Assembly: GCF_913773725.1 (NCBI RefSeq)
Contig: NZ_CAJYGK010000086.1
Span: 62,001-126,000, forward strand
DNA from: an uncultured Aquabacterium sp.
GTDB lineage: Bacteria > Pseudomonadota > Gammaproteobacteria > Burkholderiales > Burkholderiaceae_C
DNA length: 64,000 nucleotides
Reading direction: 5' to 3'
This document shows positions 18,863 through 26,686 of the stretch, piece after piece. The position numbers were made by a program, and so were the translations under genes. Position 1 is the first letter of the stretch. Every line of letters begins with the position of its first letter. Below the pieces are notes generated by a model that was given only the letters and a program-made list of their open reading frames with translations, had not been told where the DNA came from and did not search any database.

Positions 18863-20149
18863 ATGTCGACCCATCTGAAGCGATGGCTGTGGCGGCTCAG
18901 TGCCGCCGTCACCGTGTTGTCTGTCGCAGCACCTGCTTGGGCCGTGCCCAGCTTTGCCCGCCAGACCGGACAGGACTGCGTGGCCTGCCACATTGGCGGC
19001 TACGGCCCGCAGCTCACGCCCTACGGCATCCGCTTCAAGCTCGGCGGCTACACCGACTCCGATGGCAAGGGTGGCAAGGTGCCGCTGTCGGGCATGGTCG
19101 TCGCCAGCTACAACCAGTTCAAGAACGACGACGGCAAGGACACGAGCAAGACCCGGATGTCCGAGGCCTCCATCTTCCTGGCAGGCCGCCTCACCGACCA
19201 GATCGGCGCCTTCGTCCAGGCCACGCACGATGGCATCGAGCGGCACTCGGCCATCGACCAGGCCGACATCCGCTACGCCACGCCCCTGACCCTGTACGGC
19301 AAGGACGCCATCCTCGGCGTTTCCGTGAACAACAACCCCACCGTGCAGGACCCGTTCAACACCTTGCCCGTCTGGAGCTTCCCGTACACCAGCTCGCCCT
19401 ACGGCAACGCCATGGGCGCCGAATTCCAGGGCCTGGGCGGCGTCGAACAACGCGTGATGGGCACAAGCGCCTACGCCTTCGTCGACAACCGCTGGTATGG
19501 CGAGCTGGGTCTCTACAACACCATCTCGCCCGGCGTGCAATCCAGGCTGGGCCTGGGACACGCTGATGGCCAGGAACTCGGCCGTCTGCGCAACGCGCCC
19601 TACTGGCGCCTGGGCTACATGCGAGACCTGCGCACGCAGGCCTTCTCCGTGGGTCTGTTCGGCTTCGATGGCACGCTCAAGGACCGCAGCTCGGGCGACC
19701 GCCTGGCGCGCTTCAAGGATCTGGGCGTGGACGCCAGCTACCAATTCCTCGGCACACGCGAGCACGTGGCCACCGTCAACACCAGCTACATCCGCGAGCG
19801 CAGCACCGATGCCGAAGGCGCGCGCAACACCCAGCGTGACTGGCGCCTGAGCACCTCGTACCACTTCCAGAACACCTACGGTGGCACCATCGGCTACTTC
19901 CGCGGCACCAGTGCGAATGGCGAGGCTGGCAACCGCGGCATGCTCTACCAGCTCGACTGGACCCCGTGGGGCAAGGAGTCGTCGTGGATGTCGCCATGGG
20001 CCAACCTGCGCGTGGGTCTGCAGTACGTGGCCTACCGCCGTTACGTTCAAGGCACGACGGACGAGGCCACGGGCGAGACCTCGTATGCGCCGGTCGGCCG
20101 GCCACGTGACAAGAACACCGTGAGTGTGTTCGCATGGACCTCGTTCTGA
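18863..20149 (+). CDS. Cyc2-like fused monoheme cytochrome-outer-membrane porin
   Basis: A 428-residue exported protein. A signal peptide (cleavage near AWA-VP, residue 27) is followed at once by one c-type heme site, C39-x-x-C42-H43, inside FARQTGQDCVACHIGGYG. The next stretch, LTPYGIRFKLGGYT, leads into ~370 residues of alternating polar/hydrophobic strands ending in phenylalanine (FAWTSF), as expected for a beta-barrel. The heme-then-barrel layout and the FARQTG...CH...FK..GYT pattern resemble Cyc2 of iron oxidisers. A role in electron transfer across the outer membrane is inferred. A strong GAGGAGG site precedes ATG 18863. It sits between cytochrome b561 and cytochrome c genes. Confidence 0.78.
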   Translation: MSTHLKRWLWRLSAAVTVLSVAAPAWAVPSFARQTGQDCVACHIGGYGPQLTPYGIRFKLGGYTDSDGKGGKVPLSGMVVASYNQFKNDDGKDTSKTRMSEASIFLAGRLTDQIGAFVQATHDGIERHSAIDQADIRYATPLTLYGKDAILGVSVNNNPTVQDPFNTLPVWSFPYTSSPYGNAMGAEFQGLGGVEQRVMGTSAYAFVDNRWYGELGLYNTISPGVQSRLGLGHADGQELGRLRNAPYWRLGYMRDLRTQAFSVGLFGFDGTLKDRSSGDRLARFKDLGVDASYQFLGTREHVATVNTSYIRERSTDAEGARNTQRDWRLSTSYHFQNTYGGTIGYFRGTSANGEAGNRGMLYQLDWTPWGKESSWMSPWANLRVGLQYVAYRRYVQGTTDEATGETSYAPVGRPRDKNTVSVFAWTSF

Positions 20150-20163
20150 CACCGCGAGGCCGC

Positions 20164-20547
20164 ATGCAGCCACACCGATCTGCCCTCATCCTGCTGGCTC
20201 TGAACGCGGGCATCGCCCTGGCCCACGCGGCACCGGGCGACGCCGGCCGCGGTGCCGGCGTGTTCGACAGCCAGTGCGCCGAATGCCACAGCCTCAAGGA
20301 AGGCAAGAACAAGAAGGGCCCTAGCCTGTTCGCCTCCTTCGGCCGCAAGGCAGGCACCGTCGCCGACTTCGTCTACTCCGAGCCCATGAAGCAGAGTGGC
20401 ATCGTCTGGACCGCCGACCGCCTGGCGGCCTACCTGGCGTCTCCGAAGACCGTCGTCCCCGGCGGCAAGATGAAGCTCGACGAGCCCATCAACCAGCAGG
20501 ACATCGCCGACGTGATCGCCTTCCTGGCGATACCGCGCGCCCATTGA
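20164..20547 (+). CDS. Periplasmic class I cytochrome c
   Basis: A 127-residue protein with a signal peptide (LALNAGIALAHA) and a single heme site C38-A-E-C41-H42. The body resembles mitochondrial/c2-type cytochromes (GPSLFASFGRKAGT, then a methionine ligand at M103 in GGKMKL). ATG 20164 is 14 bp after the porin-cytochrome stop; a longer start at 20134 would overlap that gene. It is a plausible periplasmic acceptor for electrons from the upstream Cyc2-like protein. A hairpin with a T-run follows 60 bp downstream and probably ends this three-gene unit. Confidence 0.88.
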   Translation: MQPHRSALILLALNAGIALAHAAPGDAGRGAGVFDSQCAECHSLKEGKNKKGPSLFASFGRKAGTVADFVYSEPMKQSGIVWTADRLAAYLASPKTVVPGGKMKLDEPINQQDIADVIAFLAIPRAH

Positions 20548-20610
20548 CCCCGGCCCTGCCACGTCGCCCCCTGGCGGATTCAACCAGGCCGGCCTCAGGA
20601 AAACCCTGAG

Positions 20611-20650
20611 CAAGGGAAACTTGCCCGCGGCATGAGCGGGTTTTCCCTTG
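20611..20650 (+). terminator. Nested hairpin terminator
   Basis: An inner stem CCCGC/GCGGG (20624-20628 with 20636-20640) is followed by TTTT. It is enclosed by an outer 9-bp pairing CAAGGGAAA/TTTCCCTTG (20611-20619 with 20642-20650). The inner hairpin with its T-run looks like an intrinsic terminator for the cytochrome cassette. Confidence 0.65.
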
Positions 20651-20717
20651 GTTTTACGCGCCCGCGCCCTGCTCGATGGCGCCGCGTGCTCTCCGGCGCT
20701 GCCAGCGGCCGTGTCAC

Positions 20718-20734
20718 TGCTTCAGGCTGGAGCA
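20718..20734. promoter_or_regulatory. Upstream activator dyad TGCTTCA-GGC-TGGAGCA
   Basis: A 7-3-7 dyad with one mismatch, preceded by GTGTCAC. The same element, TGCTCCA-CGC-TGGAGCA preceded by GTGTCACA, lies at 33504-33520. Both sit upstream of sigma-54-type promoters, here about 140 bp before the -12 element. It is a candidate binding site for an enhancer-binding activator. Confidence 0.6.
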
Positions 20735-20851
20735 GTGTGCAACGTACAAGGTGGCACAGTTTCTTGGGTAAACCCTGCGCCCGGCGCTCGCCAAAGCCGC
20801 TTCAATTCCCTCCACTGTGTCAGCCATGCGCGTTTGACCAGCAAAACGAAC

Positions 20852-20867
20852 TGGCACGGGCCTTGCC
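20852..20867 (+). promoter_or_regulatory. Sigma-54 (RpoN) promoter of the first PQQ dehydrogenase
   Basis: TGGCACGGGCCTTGCC matches the -24/-12 consensus TGGCACG-N4-TTGC, with the required GG-N10-GC spacing. The predicted start of transcription is near 20877, 34 bp before the ATG at 20911. Confidence 0.75.
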
Positions 20868-20910
20868 CTCAGCACACCTCGTCCTTCCCCCCAACACTGA
20901 GGAGACTCGA

Positions 20911-22647
20911 ATGAAGTTGAAGACCCTTTCCCTGTTGATGGCCGCCGGCCTGGCCTCGTTTGCCGGCCACACCGCGGTCACCGACGCCATGCTGGCCAAC
21001 GACGCCAAGACCACCGGCGACGTGCTCTCCTGGGGCATCGGCACCGAAGGTCAACGCTTCTCGCCGCTCAAGACCATCAACACCAAGAACGTGGGCAAGC
21101 TGGTCCCGGCCTGGTCGTTCTCGTTCGGTGGTGAAAAGCAGCGCGGTCAGGAATCGCAACCGCTGGTCCACAACGGCAAGATGTTCGTGACCGGTTCGTA
21201 CTCGCGCATCTACGCGCTGGACGTCAAGACCGGCAAGAAGCTGTGGAAGTACGAGCACCGTCTGCCTGAAGGCATCATGCCCTGCTGCGACGTGATCAAC
21301 CGCGGCGCCGCCCTGTACGACAACCTGGTGATCTTCGCGACCCTGGACGCCCAGCTGGTTGCCCTGAACCAGGAAACCGGTGAAGTCGTCTGGAAGGAAA
21401 AGATCGACGACTACGCCGCCGGCTACTCGGCCTCGGCCGCGCCGCTGATCGCCGAAGGCCTGCTGCTGACCGGCGTGTCCGGTGGTGAATTCGGTATCGT
21501 GGGTCGTGTGGAAGCCCGCAACCCCAAGACCGGTGACCTGGTCTGGGTGCGTCCGACGGTGGAAGGCCACATGGGCTACACCTACGACAAGGACGGCAAC
21601 AAGAAGGAAAACGGCATCTCGGGCACCCGCAACGCCACCTGGACCGGTGACCTGTGGAAGACCGGCGGCGCAGCCACCTGGCTGGGCGGCACCTATGACG
21701 CCAAGACGGGTCTGGCCTACTTCGGCACCGGCAACCCGGCTCCGTGGAACAGCCACACCCGCAAGGGCGACAACCTGTTCTCGTCGGCCACCGTCGCCAT
21801 CGACGTGAAGACCGGCCAGATCAAGTGGCACTACCAGACCACCCCGCACGACGGCTGGGACTTCGACGGTGTGAACGAGTTCGTCACCTTCGACCTGAAC
21901 GGCAAGCGCATGGGCGCCAAGGCCGACCGCAACGGCTTCTTCTACGTGCTGGACGCCACCAACGGCAAGCTGGAAAACGCCTTCCCGTTCGTCAAGAAGA
22001 TCACCTGGGCCAAGGGCATCGACCTGAAGACCGGCCGTCCGATCGAGAACCCGGAAAGCCGTCCGGGTGACCCGGCTGCCGGCGACGGCAAGAAGGGCAA
22101 GACCGTGTTCAGCGCCCCGTCCTTCCTGGGCGGCAAGAACCAGATGCCGATGGCCTACAGCCCGAACACCGGCCTGTTCTACGTGCCGGCCAACGAATGG
22201 GGCATGGACATCTGGAACGAGCCGATCGGCTACAAGAAGGGTGCTGCGTTCCTGGGCGCCGGCTTCACCATCAAGACCGTGTTCGACGACTACATCGGCG
22301 CCATGCGTGCCGTGGACCCGAAGACGGGCAAGATCGTCTGGGAAGTCAAGAACAACGCCCCGCTGTGGGGTGGTGTGCTGACGACCGCTGGCGACCTGGT
22401 GTTCTGGGGCACGCCGGAAGGCTACCTGCAGGCCGCCGACGCCAAGACCGGCAAGATCCTGTGGAAGTTCCAGACGGGTTCTGGCGTGGTTGCACCTCCC
22501 GTGACCTGGGAAGACAAGGGCGAGCAGTACGTCGCCGTGGTCTCGGGTTGGGGCGGCGCCGTGCCTCTGTGGGGCGGCGAAGTGGCCAAGAAGGTCAACT
22601 TCCTGGAGCAAGGCGGCTCGGTCTGGGTCTTCAAGCTCGTGAAGTGA
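20911..22647 (+). CDS. PQQ-dependent alcohol dehydrogenase, lanthanide-type active site
   Basis: A 578-residue periplasmic quinoprotein with a signal peptide ([20 protein letters not shown]) and an eight-bladed propeller of repeats such as [14 protein letters not shown]. Adjacent cysteines C125-C126 form the PQQ-contact disulfide. The catalytic aspartate is D317 in [11 protein letters not shown]. The residue two further on is D319, the extra aspartate that in XoxF, ExaF and PedH marks lanthanide-dependent enzymes. It oxidises primary alcohols and probably aldehydes, passing electrons to cytochrome c. ATG 20911 has the ribosome-binding site GGAGAC. A sigma-54 promoter precedes it and a strong terminator follows, so it is transcribed alone. 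Confidence 0.93.
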   Translation: MKLKTLSLLMAAGLASFAGHTAVTDAMLANDAKTTGDVLSWGIGTEGQRFSPLKTINTKNVGKLVPAWSFSFGGEKQRGQESQPLVHNGKMFVTGSYSRIYALDVKTGKKLWKYEHRLPEGIMPCCDVINRGAALYDNLVIFATLDAQLVALNQETGEVVWKEKIDDYAAGYSASAAPLIAEGLLLTGVSGGEFGIVGRVEARNPKTGDLVWVRPTVEGHMGYTYDKDGNKKENGISGTRNATWTGDLWKTGGAATWLGGTYDAKTGLAYFGTGNPAPWNSHTRKGDNLFSSATVAIDVKTGQIKWHYQTTPHDGWDFDGVNEFVTFDLNGKRMGAKADRNGFFYVLDATNGKLENAFPFVKKITWAKGIDLKTGRPIENPESRPGDPAAGDGKKGKTVFSAPSFLGGKNQMPMAYSPNTGLFYVPANEWGMDIWNEPIGYKKGAAFLGAGFTIKTVFDDYIGAMRAVDPKTGKIVWEVKNNAPLWGGVLTTAGDLVFWGTPEGYLQAADAKTGKILWKFQTGSGVVAPPVTWEDKGEQYVAVVSGWGGAVPLWGGEVAKKVNFLEQGGSVWVFKLVK

Positions 22648-22689
22648 TCTGGTTCCATCCAGAGCCCTGAGACCCAGGGCTCCTTCCAG

Positions 22690-22726
22690 AGGCCTCGGCG
22701 TTCCTCCACCGCCGGGGCCTTTTTTT
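22690..22726 (+). terminator. Rho-independent terminator after the first PQQ dehydrogenase
   Basis: An 11-bp stem AGGCCTCGGCG/CGCCGGGGCCT with one U-G pair and a 9-base loop is followed by seven T residues. Confidence 0.92.
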
Positions 22727-22872
22727 CGTCTGTGCAGGGCGCATGACCCGCACCCGGCCGCTGCGAAAAAAAAGCGCACACCCTCTCGCGGGAATCGAGC
22801 AGCGCCCACGATCTGATTGCCGGCAGCTTTTATCTCGTACGCGATGACATCAGGCACAGCGCAGACTTCAAA

Positions 22873-23177
22873 TTGAACCCGGTGACCTGCAAGGCATCCG
22901 ACGTGCTTTTGCACGGCAATGGCCACCAATATGCCAAAAGCCATTTTCTGGCCTCGCTGTCACTTGCAAAAAGGCATCCCGACAGGCCTGTGTTACCAAC
23001 GTCTGTCGGTTTCTGGAAGCCCTCGAGCAGGACCTGTCCGAGGTGTGGGATCACCCGCTTCCGGTGGTGGCGGCCTGCCTGACGAAGTACGACACTGACG
23101 ATCTGGTGTTCGCCAACCTGCCCGACATCGAACTGCCAACCCGGAGAATGTCGCTGTGCCCCCGGGGACACCGGTGA
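22873..23177 (+). pseudogene. Possible frameshifted gene remnant of unknown family
   Basis: One frame is open from about 22746 and reads protein-like up to roughly 22985, with only a TTG (22873) as possible start. A second frame then reads CRFLEALEQDLSEVWDHPLP and continues with charged and hydrophobic alternation to a TGA at 23175, with the high third-position GC of neighbouring genes. A shift of frame near 22985 would join them. No family is recognised. It could be a decayed gene, a sequencing indel, or chance. Confidence 0.25.
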
Positions 23178-23215
23178 GGTCCCCCGATCGACGGTGCAGC
23201 AGACGCCAGAGACGG

Positions 23216-23280
23216 TGTCGTGCCGACTGTCGTGCTGGACTGTCGTGCTGGTGTCGCCTGCTGTCGTGCCCGTGTCGTGG
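23216..23280. repeat. Six helically phased TGTCGTGC-like direct repeats
   Basis: TGTCGTGC or close variants begin at 23216, 23228, 23241, 23252 (variant), 23262 and 23273, i.e. every 10-13 bp, about one DNA turn. The array ends ~50 bp before the start of the XRE-type regulator gene. It may be a multi-site operator, possibly for that regulator itself. There are too few copies, and they are too closely packed, for CRISPR. Confidence 0.6.
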
Positions 23281-23332
23281 CACCCACCTGTCACTTGAGC
23301 CAAGCTATGGGACGTGACAACAAGGACTCCTG

Positions 23333-23803
23333 ATGAACGTTCAAAAACTGCGTCTGCAACGAGGTTGGTCCCAGCAGCAGCTTGCCGACCTGAGTGGCCT
23401 CAGCACCCGCACCATCCAGCGCATCGAAAATGGCCAACCGGCAAGCGCCGAGTCCTTGAAATCACTGGCGTCGGTCTTCGAGATCGACTTTTCATCTCTC
23501 TCCAGTGAGCAAGACATGGCCGTCCCCCCCACCGCCTCCAGGCTTGACGAACAACTGGCGCTTGCCAAGGTGCGCAAACTGCGTGCTTTTTACATCCACC
23601 TGTTGAGGTACGTCGTGGCCATCGCCGTCCTGGCCGTCATCAACCTCGCGACGCATCCCACCAGGCTGTGGTTCATCTGGCCCGCCATGGGCTGGGGTAT
23701 CGCAATCCTCTTCCGTGCGGCGGCCACCTTCGAATTCCTCCCCTTCTTCGGCGCGGAATGGGAGCGAAAACAGGTGGAAAAGCACCTGGGTCGGCCGCTT
23801 TGA
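23333..23803 (+). CDS. XRE-type regulator fused to a 2TM domain
   Basis: A 156-residue protein. The N-terminal helix-turn-helix (LRLQRGWSQQQLADLSGLST then RTIQRIENG) is of the Cro/XRE class. After a linker, the C-terminal ~75 residues contain two hydrophobic helices of the 2TM (YrkL/'2TM domain') type. It would be a membrane-anchored DNA-binding protein. Its promoter region carries the phased TGTCGTGC repeats. The next gene is a membrane methyltransferase 127 bp downstream on the same strand. Targets are unknown. Confidence 0.8.
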   Translation: MNVQKLRLQRGWSQQQLADLSGLSTRTIQRIENGQPASAESLKSLASVFEIDFSSLSSEQDMAVPPTASRLDEQLALAKVRKLRAFYIHLLRYVVAIAVLAVINLATHPTRLWFIWPAMGWGIAILFRAAATFEFLPFFGAEWERKQVEKHLGRPL

Positions 23804-23930
23804 TTCAAGGCCGCTGCCCCGAATATTCTGCAAGGGCGTCTCATTGAAAAAGGACGAGATGCGACGCACCATGCGGGTCCATCTCAATTCGTCCGACCAC
23901 ATATGCCGGCATTTCCAAAAGCAGCCGAAC

Positions 23931-24524
23931 ATGAACAATCCATCTGAAGTGGTTTTCCGTGTCGCGGTCGGTGTGGTCGTGGTCACGTGGTTTGCCGTAC
24001 GCGGCCATTTTCAGAAAAAGGTCGGCAGCAGCAAAAAGATCTCGTCTCACCACGGACGGCGCGAAAAGCGCTCCTACATGCTGGTGAGCGTGTCCTTTCT
24101 GCCCATCCTTCTTTATGTATTCACGTCCCCGTTCAGCTTCGCACACATCGCCATTCCAAGCTGGCTGCGCTGGGCAGGCCTGATCTCGGGGTTGTCGGCG
24201 AGCGGCCTGTTCGCGTGGACCCATTTCGCACTGGGCAGGAACTGGTCGGGCCTGCTGGAGATCGCCAAGGACCATGAGCTGGTGACGGGCGGACCCTACC
24301 GGTTTGTGCGCCACCCGATGTACTCGGCTTTTTTTCTGATGGGGATCGGCGTCCTGCTGCTGTCCTCGAACTGGCTGGTCGGTGGCCTCAACCTGGCCGC
24401 CGTGACCGCCATGTACCTTGTCCGGGTCGCCGACGAAGAAGCGATGATGCTGGGTCACTTCGGTCAGAGCTACCAGACCTACATGGACCACACCGGCCGG
24501 GTGTTCCCCCGGTTGAGGACCTGA
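23931..24524 (+). CDS. Membrane methyltransferase of the isoprenylcysteine/phospholipid methyltransferase family
   Basis: A 197-residue integral membrane protein with about four to five helices. The C-terminal half has the ICMT/PEMT-like motif GPYRFVRHPMYSAFFLMGIG, followed by a conserved EE near the end (VADEEAMM), which forms the SAM site in this family. Bacterial members often have unknown acceptors (isoprenoid, lipid or small thiol). ATG 23931 (MNNPSEVVF) is chosen. The upstream open frame overlaps the XRE gene and lacks family similarity. Confidence 0.82.
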   Translation: MNNPSEVVFRVAVGVVVVTWFAVRGHFQKKVGSSKKISSHHGRREKRSYMLVSVSFLPILLYVFTSPFSFAHIAIPSWLRWAGLISGLSASGLFAWTHFALGRNWSGLLEIAKDHELVTGGPYRFVRHPMYSAFFLMGIGVLLLSSNWLVGGLNLAAVTAMYLVRVADEEAMMLGHFGQSYQTYMDHTGRVFPRLRT

Positions 24525-24731
24525 CTGGAGAGTCAGGTCGAAGGAAGTCACATACGGCGGCATCGTGGTCACCGCGGGCGGCCAGAAGCCTCCGGGACGG
24601 AACACGAGGTCTCTGCGCCGCGCTTCCAACGCATCACCGCTTCTCGAAGCGTTCGTTACCCGCCATTAGCATCCATCCCGTCGGCCGCTGCCTACACTGA
24701 CTGTCCCGCAACCTTTTCGCTGTCCAGCCTC

Positions 24732-25154
24732 ATGAAACTTCCGACTGCCGCCGCCATCGCGCTCGCCCTCTCCAGTGGTTTCGCCCACGCGGCCGAAGTG
24801 CCCGACAGCCTGATCGAGAAGACGCTCGGCATCACCGGGGTCAAGCACGAGAAGGTCACACAGACGAAGTACGGCATGACCTACTCGGATGTCTCGTACA
24901 AGACGCAAAACGGCGAAACGCTGCTGGTGTTGCGGCTGGGAACTGCCGAGCAATACGCCTTCTGGAAGCAGGCGGCCGGCCCCGCCCTGCAACCCGTGTC
25001 GGGTATCGGCGCAGAAGCGTTCCAGATCAAGAAGCCCAAAACCCTGTGTGCAAAGAGCCAGGCCACCGCTGCGTGCGCCACCCCGGATTACTTTCTGAAG
25101 AGCCCCAAGATCACCGACGAGCATCTCCAGATCATCGTCAAGGCAGCCCTGTAA
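24732..25154 (+). CDS. Exported small protein of unknown function
   Basis: A 140-residue protein with a clear signal peptide (MKLPTAAAIALALSSGFAHA) and a mature part of ~120 residues containing two cysteines (in LCAKSQATAACATPDYF) that could form a disulfide. I do not recognise the family. It lies 18 bp upstream of the NarL-type sensor kinase on the same strand, so it may be co-transcribed and could act as a periplasmic sensor accessory. That is inference from position only. Confidence 0.7.
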   Translation: MKLPTAAAIALALSSGFAHAAEVPDSLIEKTLGITGVKHEKVTQTKYGMTYSDVSYKTQNGETLLVLRLGTAEQYAFWKQAAGPALQPVSGIGAEAFQIKKPKTLCAKSQATAACATPDYFLKSPKITDEHLQIIVKAAL

Positions 25155-25172
25155 GAGCGCGGTTTTTCTTCT

Positions 25173-26165
25173 ATGGTGTCGGCCATGGAAGAAGACCACA
25201 CCCCCGACACCGAGCCCCCCGCCCCGTCCTCCACCGCCGCGCGAGACGCCATGCTCGTGCTGTGTGCGGTGCTTGTCTACTTCGCCCTGGCAACGCGTTT
25301 CGAGGCGTTCGAGTACGTGCTCGGCTTCACACGAGGCTATGAACACTGGCAGATCGACGAGTTGCCGATGACCGCCCTGGTGCTTGCGCTCGGGATGAGC
25401 TGGTACTCCTGGAATCGCACCACCGAGTCCCGTGCCGCCCTGCAAGGACGCATCCAGGCTCAGCGCCACGCACAGGCCCTGCTGCAGGACAACCGGCGGC
25501 TGTCCCAGGCATTGCTGCGCATTCAGGACGAAGAGCGCCGGGCCCTGGCCCGCGAACTGCACGACGAGTTCGGCCAGAGCTGCACGGCCATCCGCGCCGA
25601 TGCCAGCTACATTCTGCAGCGCAGCGAGGACCCGGACATCGGGGACAGCGCACAGCGCATCACCGAATCAGCCGCCCGCCTGAACCTGCTCGTGCGCGAC
25701 ATGCTGGGCCGCCTGCGACCGCCCGACCTCGACAGCCTGGGCCTGGAGGCCGCGCTGCAGACCCTGTGCGAGCGCTGGGAGCAACAGACCGGCATTCCGT
25801 GCAGCCTGATCCCGAGAGGCCTGCAGCAGCCCATCCCGGACGAGGTGGCCGTGGCCCTGTACCGCCTGGTACAGGAGGCGCTCACCAACGTGGCACGACA
25901 CGCGGAAGCCACTTACGTGCATGTGAGCACACAGGTGGACAAGCGCGCAGACGGCACTGCCCGCCGGGTCGGGCTGCGCATTGAAGACGATGGCCGCGGC
26001 CTGCCAAGCGAGTTCTCGCCCGGGCAGCAGGGCTACGGCCTCGTCGGGATGCGGGAACGGGTTTCTTCGCTCGATGGGACCATCGCGTTCCGGCCGGTTT
26101 CCAAACAGGGCTTGCGCATCGAGGTCGAGATCCCGGTGGGCGGCCCGGACAAGGAGGGCCGATGA
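25173..26165 (+). CDS. NarL/UhpB-type sensor histidine kinase
   Basis: A 330-residue kinase. Two N-terminal membrane helices (~26-42 and 64-80) flank a short periplasmic loop. A coiled segment leads to the HisKA_3 box RALARELHDEFGQSCTAIRA with phospho-acceptor H130. The C-terminal ATPase domain has the N-box EALTNVARHAEAT and the G-box EDDGRGLPSEF...GYGLVGMRERV. ATG 25185 is an alternative start. No regulator gene is adjacent. The likely partner is the LuxR-type regulator at 29622, beyond the convergent dehydrogenase operon, and AgmR/PedR-like control of PQQ enzymes is plausible. Confidence 0.88.
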   Translation: MVSAMEEDHTPDTEPPAPSSTAARDAMLVLCAVLVYFALATRFEAFEYVLGFTRGYEHWQIDELPMTALVLALGMSWYSWNRTTESRAALQGRIQAQRHAQALLQDNRRLSQALLRIQDEERRALARELHDEFGQSCTAIRADASYILQRSEDPDIGDSAQRITESAARLNLLVRDMLGRLRPPDLDSLGLEAALQTLCERWEQQTGIPCSLIPRGLQQPIPDEVAVALYRLVQEALTNVARHAEATYVHVSTQVDKRADGTARRVGLRIEDDGRGLPSEFSPGQQGYGLVGMRERVSSLDGTIAFRPVSKQGLRIEVEIPVGGPDKEGR

Positions 26166-26197
26166 GGCCGACCGGATCCCCCCCCTGCGCGCCATGC

Positions 26198-26686
26198 TCA
26201 CGGCCTGGCATCGGCCGGCGCTGGCGCCTCCAGGAATGTGCGCACGGCCCACAAGGCCTCGGGCGTCAACGCCTCGCGCCACGCGGGCATGTGGGTCACC
26301 CCCAGCTTCACCTTGCCCTCCATCACCGACTTGTAGAAATAATGGTCCGCATCGCCCTGGCAGCGCGATCTGAGCGACACATCCGCGATTCGCTGACAGA
26401 AGCGCCCCACGATCCGAAGCGCAGGCGCGGGCCCCAGCCGGTTGGCATCGGCGCCATGGCACACCGCGCAGGACTGGTTGTAGACACTGCGCCCGACCTG
26501 AACGATCACGGCACGGTCAGGGTGGTGGCGATAGGGGTTGCCTTCCATGCCCGCGGTCACGGGCGGCAGCAAGGCGGCATCGAACACAGGCGGCATGGGC
26601 GAAGGCGTGGCGCAGACGAACCCGGCCCACGCCGCCATCGTCAGCGCACAGGCCCCCCTCAGCAAGCGGCGTGCTGTCATGCTCAT
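26198..26686 (-). CDS. Periplasmic cytochrome c linked to the calcium-type dehydrogenase
   Basis: A 162-residue exported protein with a signal peptide (residues 1-26) and a single heme site C73-A-V-C76-H77. A predicted methionine ligand lies in the GVTHMPAWREAL segment. It resembles cytochromes c550 that accept electrons from PQQ-alcohol dehydrogenases. Its ATG at 26686 overlaps the stop of the upstream pentapeptide-repeat gene (ATGA), so the two are translationally coupled. It is the last gene of a three-gene operon led by the PQQ dehydrogenase. Confidence 0.85.
   Translation of the reverse strand: MSMTARRLLRGACALTMAAWAGFVCATPSPMPPVFDAALLPPVTAGMEGNPYRHHPDRAVIVQVGRSVYNQSCAVCHGADANRLGPAPALRIVGRFCQRIADVSLRSRCQGDADHYFYKSVMEGKVKLGVTHMPAWREALTPEALWAVRTFLEAPAPADARP

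Larger units (their letters stand above)
20548..20910 (+). other. Intergenic region: terminator, upstream activator dyad and sigma-54 promoter
   Basis: This 363-bp gap holds no credible gene. It contains a nested hairpin terminator (20611-20650), the dyad at 20718-20734 and a sigma-54-type promoter at 20852-20867, each listed separately. Confidence 0.7.
22648..23332. other. Gene-poor stretch: terminator, possible gene remnant and direct repeats
   Basis: 685 bp without an intact gene. It holds the terminator at 22690, a stretch with coding character in two frames (22873-23177) and a cluster of TGTCGTGC direct repeats (23216-23280) directly before the XRE-type regulator gene. Confidence 0.6.

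Noticed and set aside
20752-20768. TGGCACAG...CTTGGG as a sigma-54 promoter
   Set aside because: The spacing is one base too long and the -12 element reads GG, not GC; the site at 20852 fits far better.
23216-23280. CRISPR array
   Set aside because: Repeat units are 8 bp with 2-5 bp between them; no spacers of 30 bp or cas genes.
22830-23303. 157-codon minus-strand reading frame
   Set aside because: Composition is not protein-like, it has no ribosome-binding site, and it overlaps the repeat array and the better-looking plus-strand remnant.
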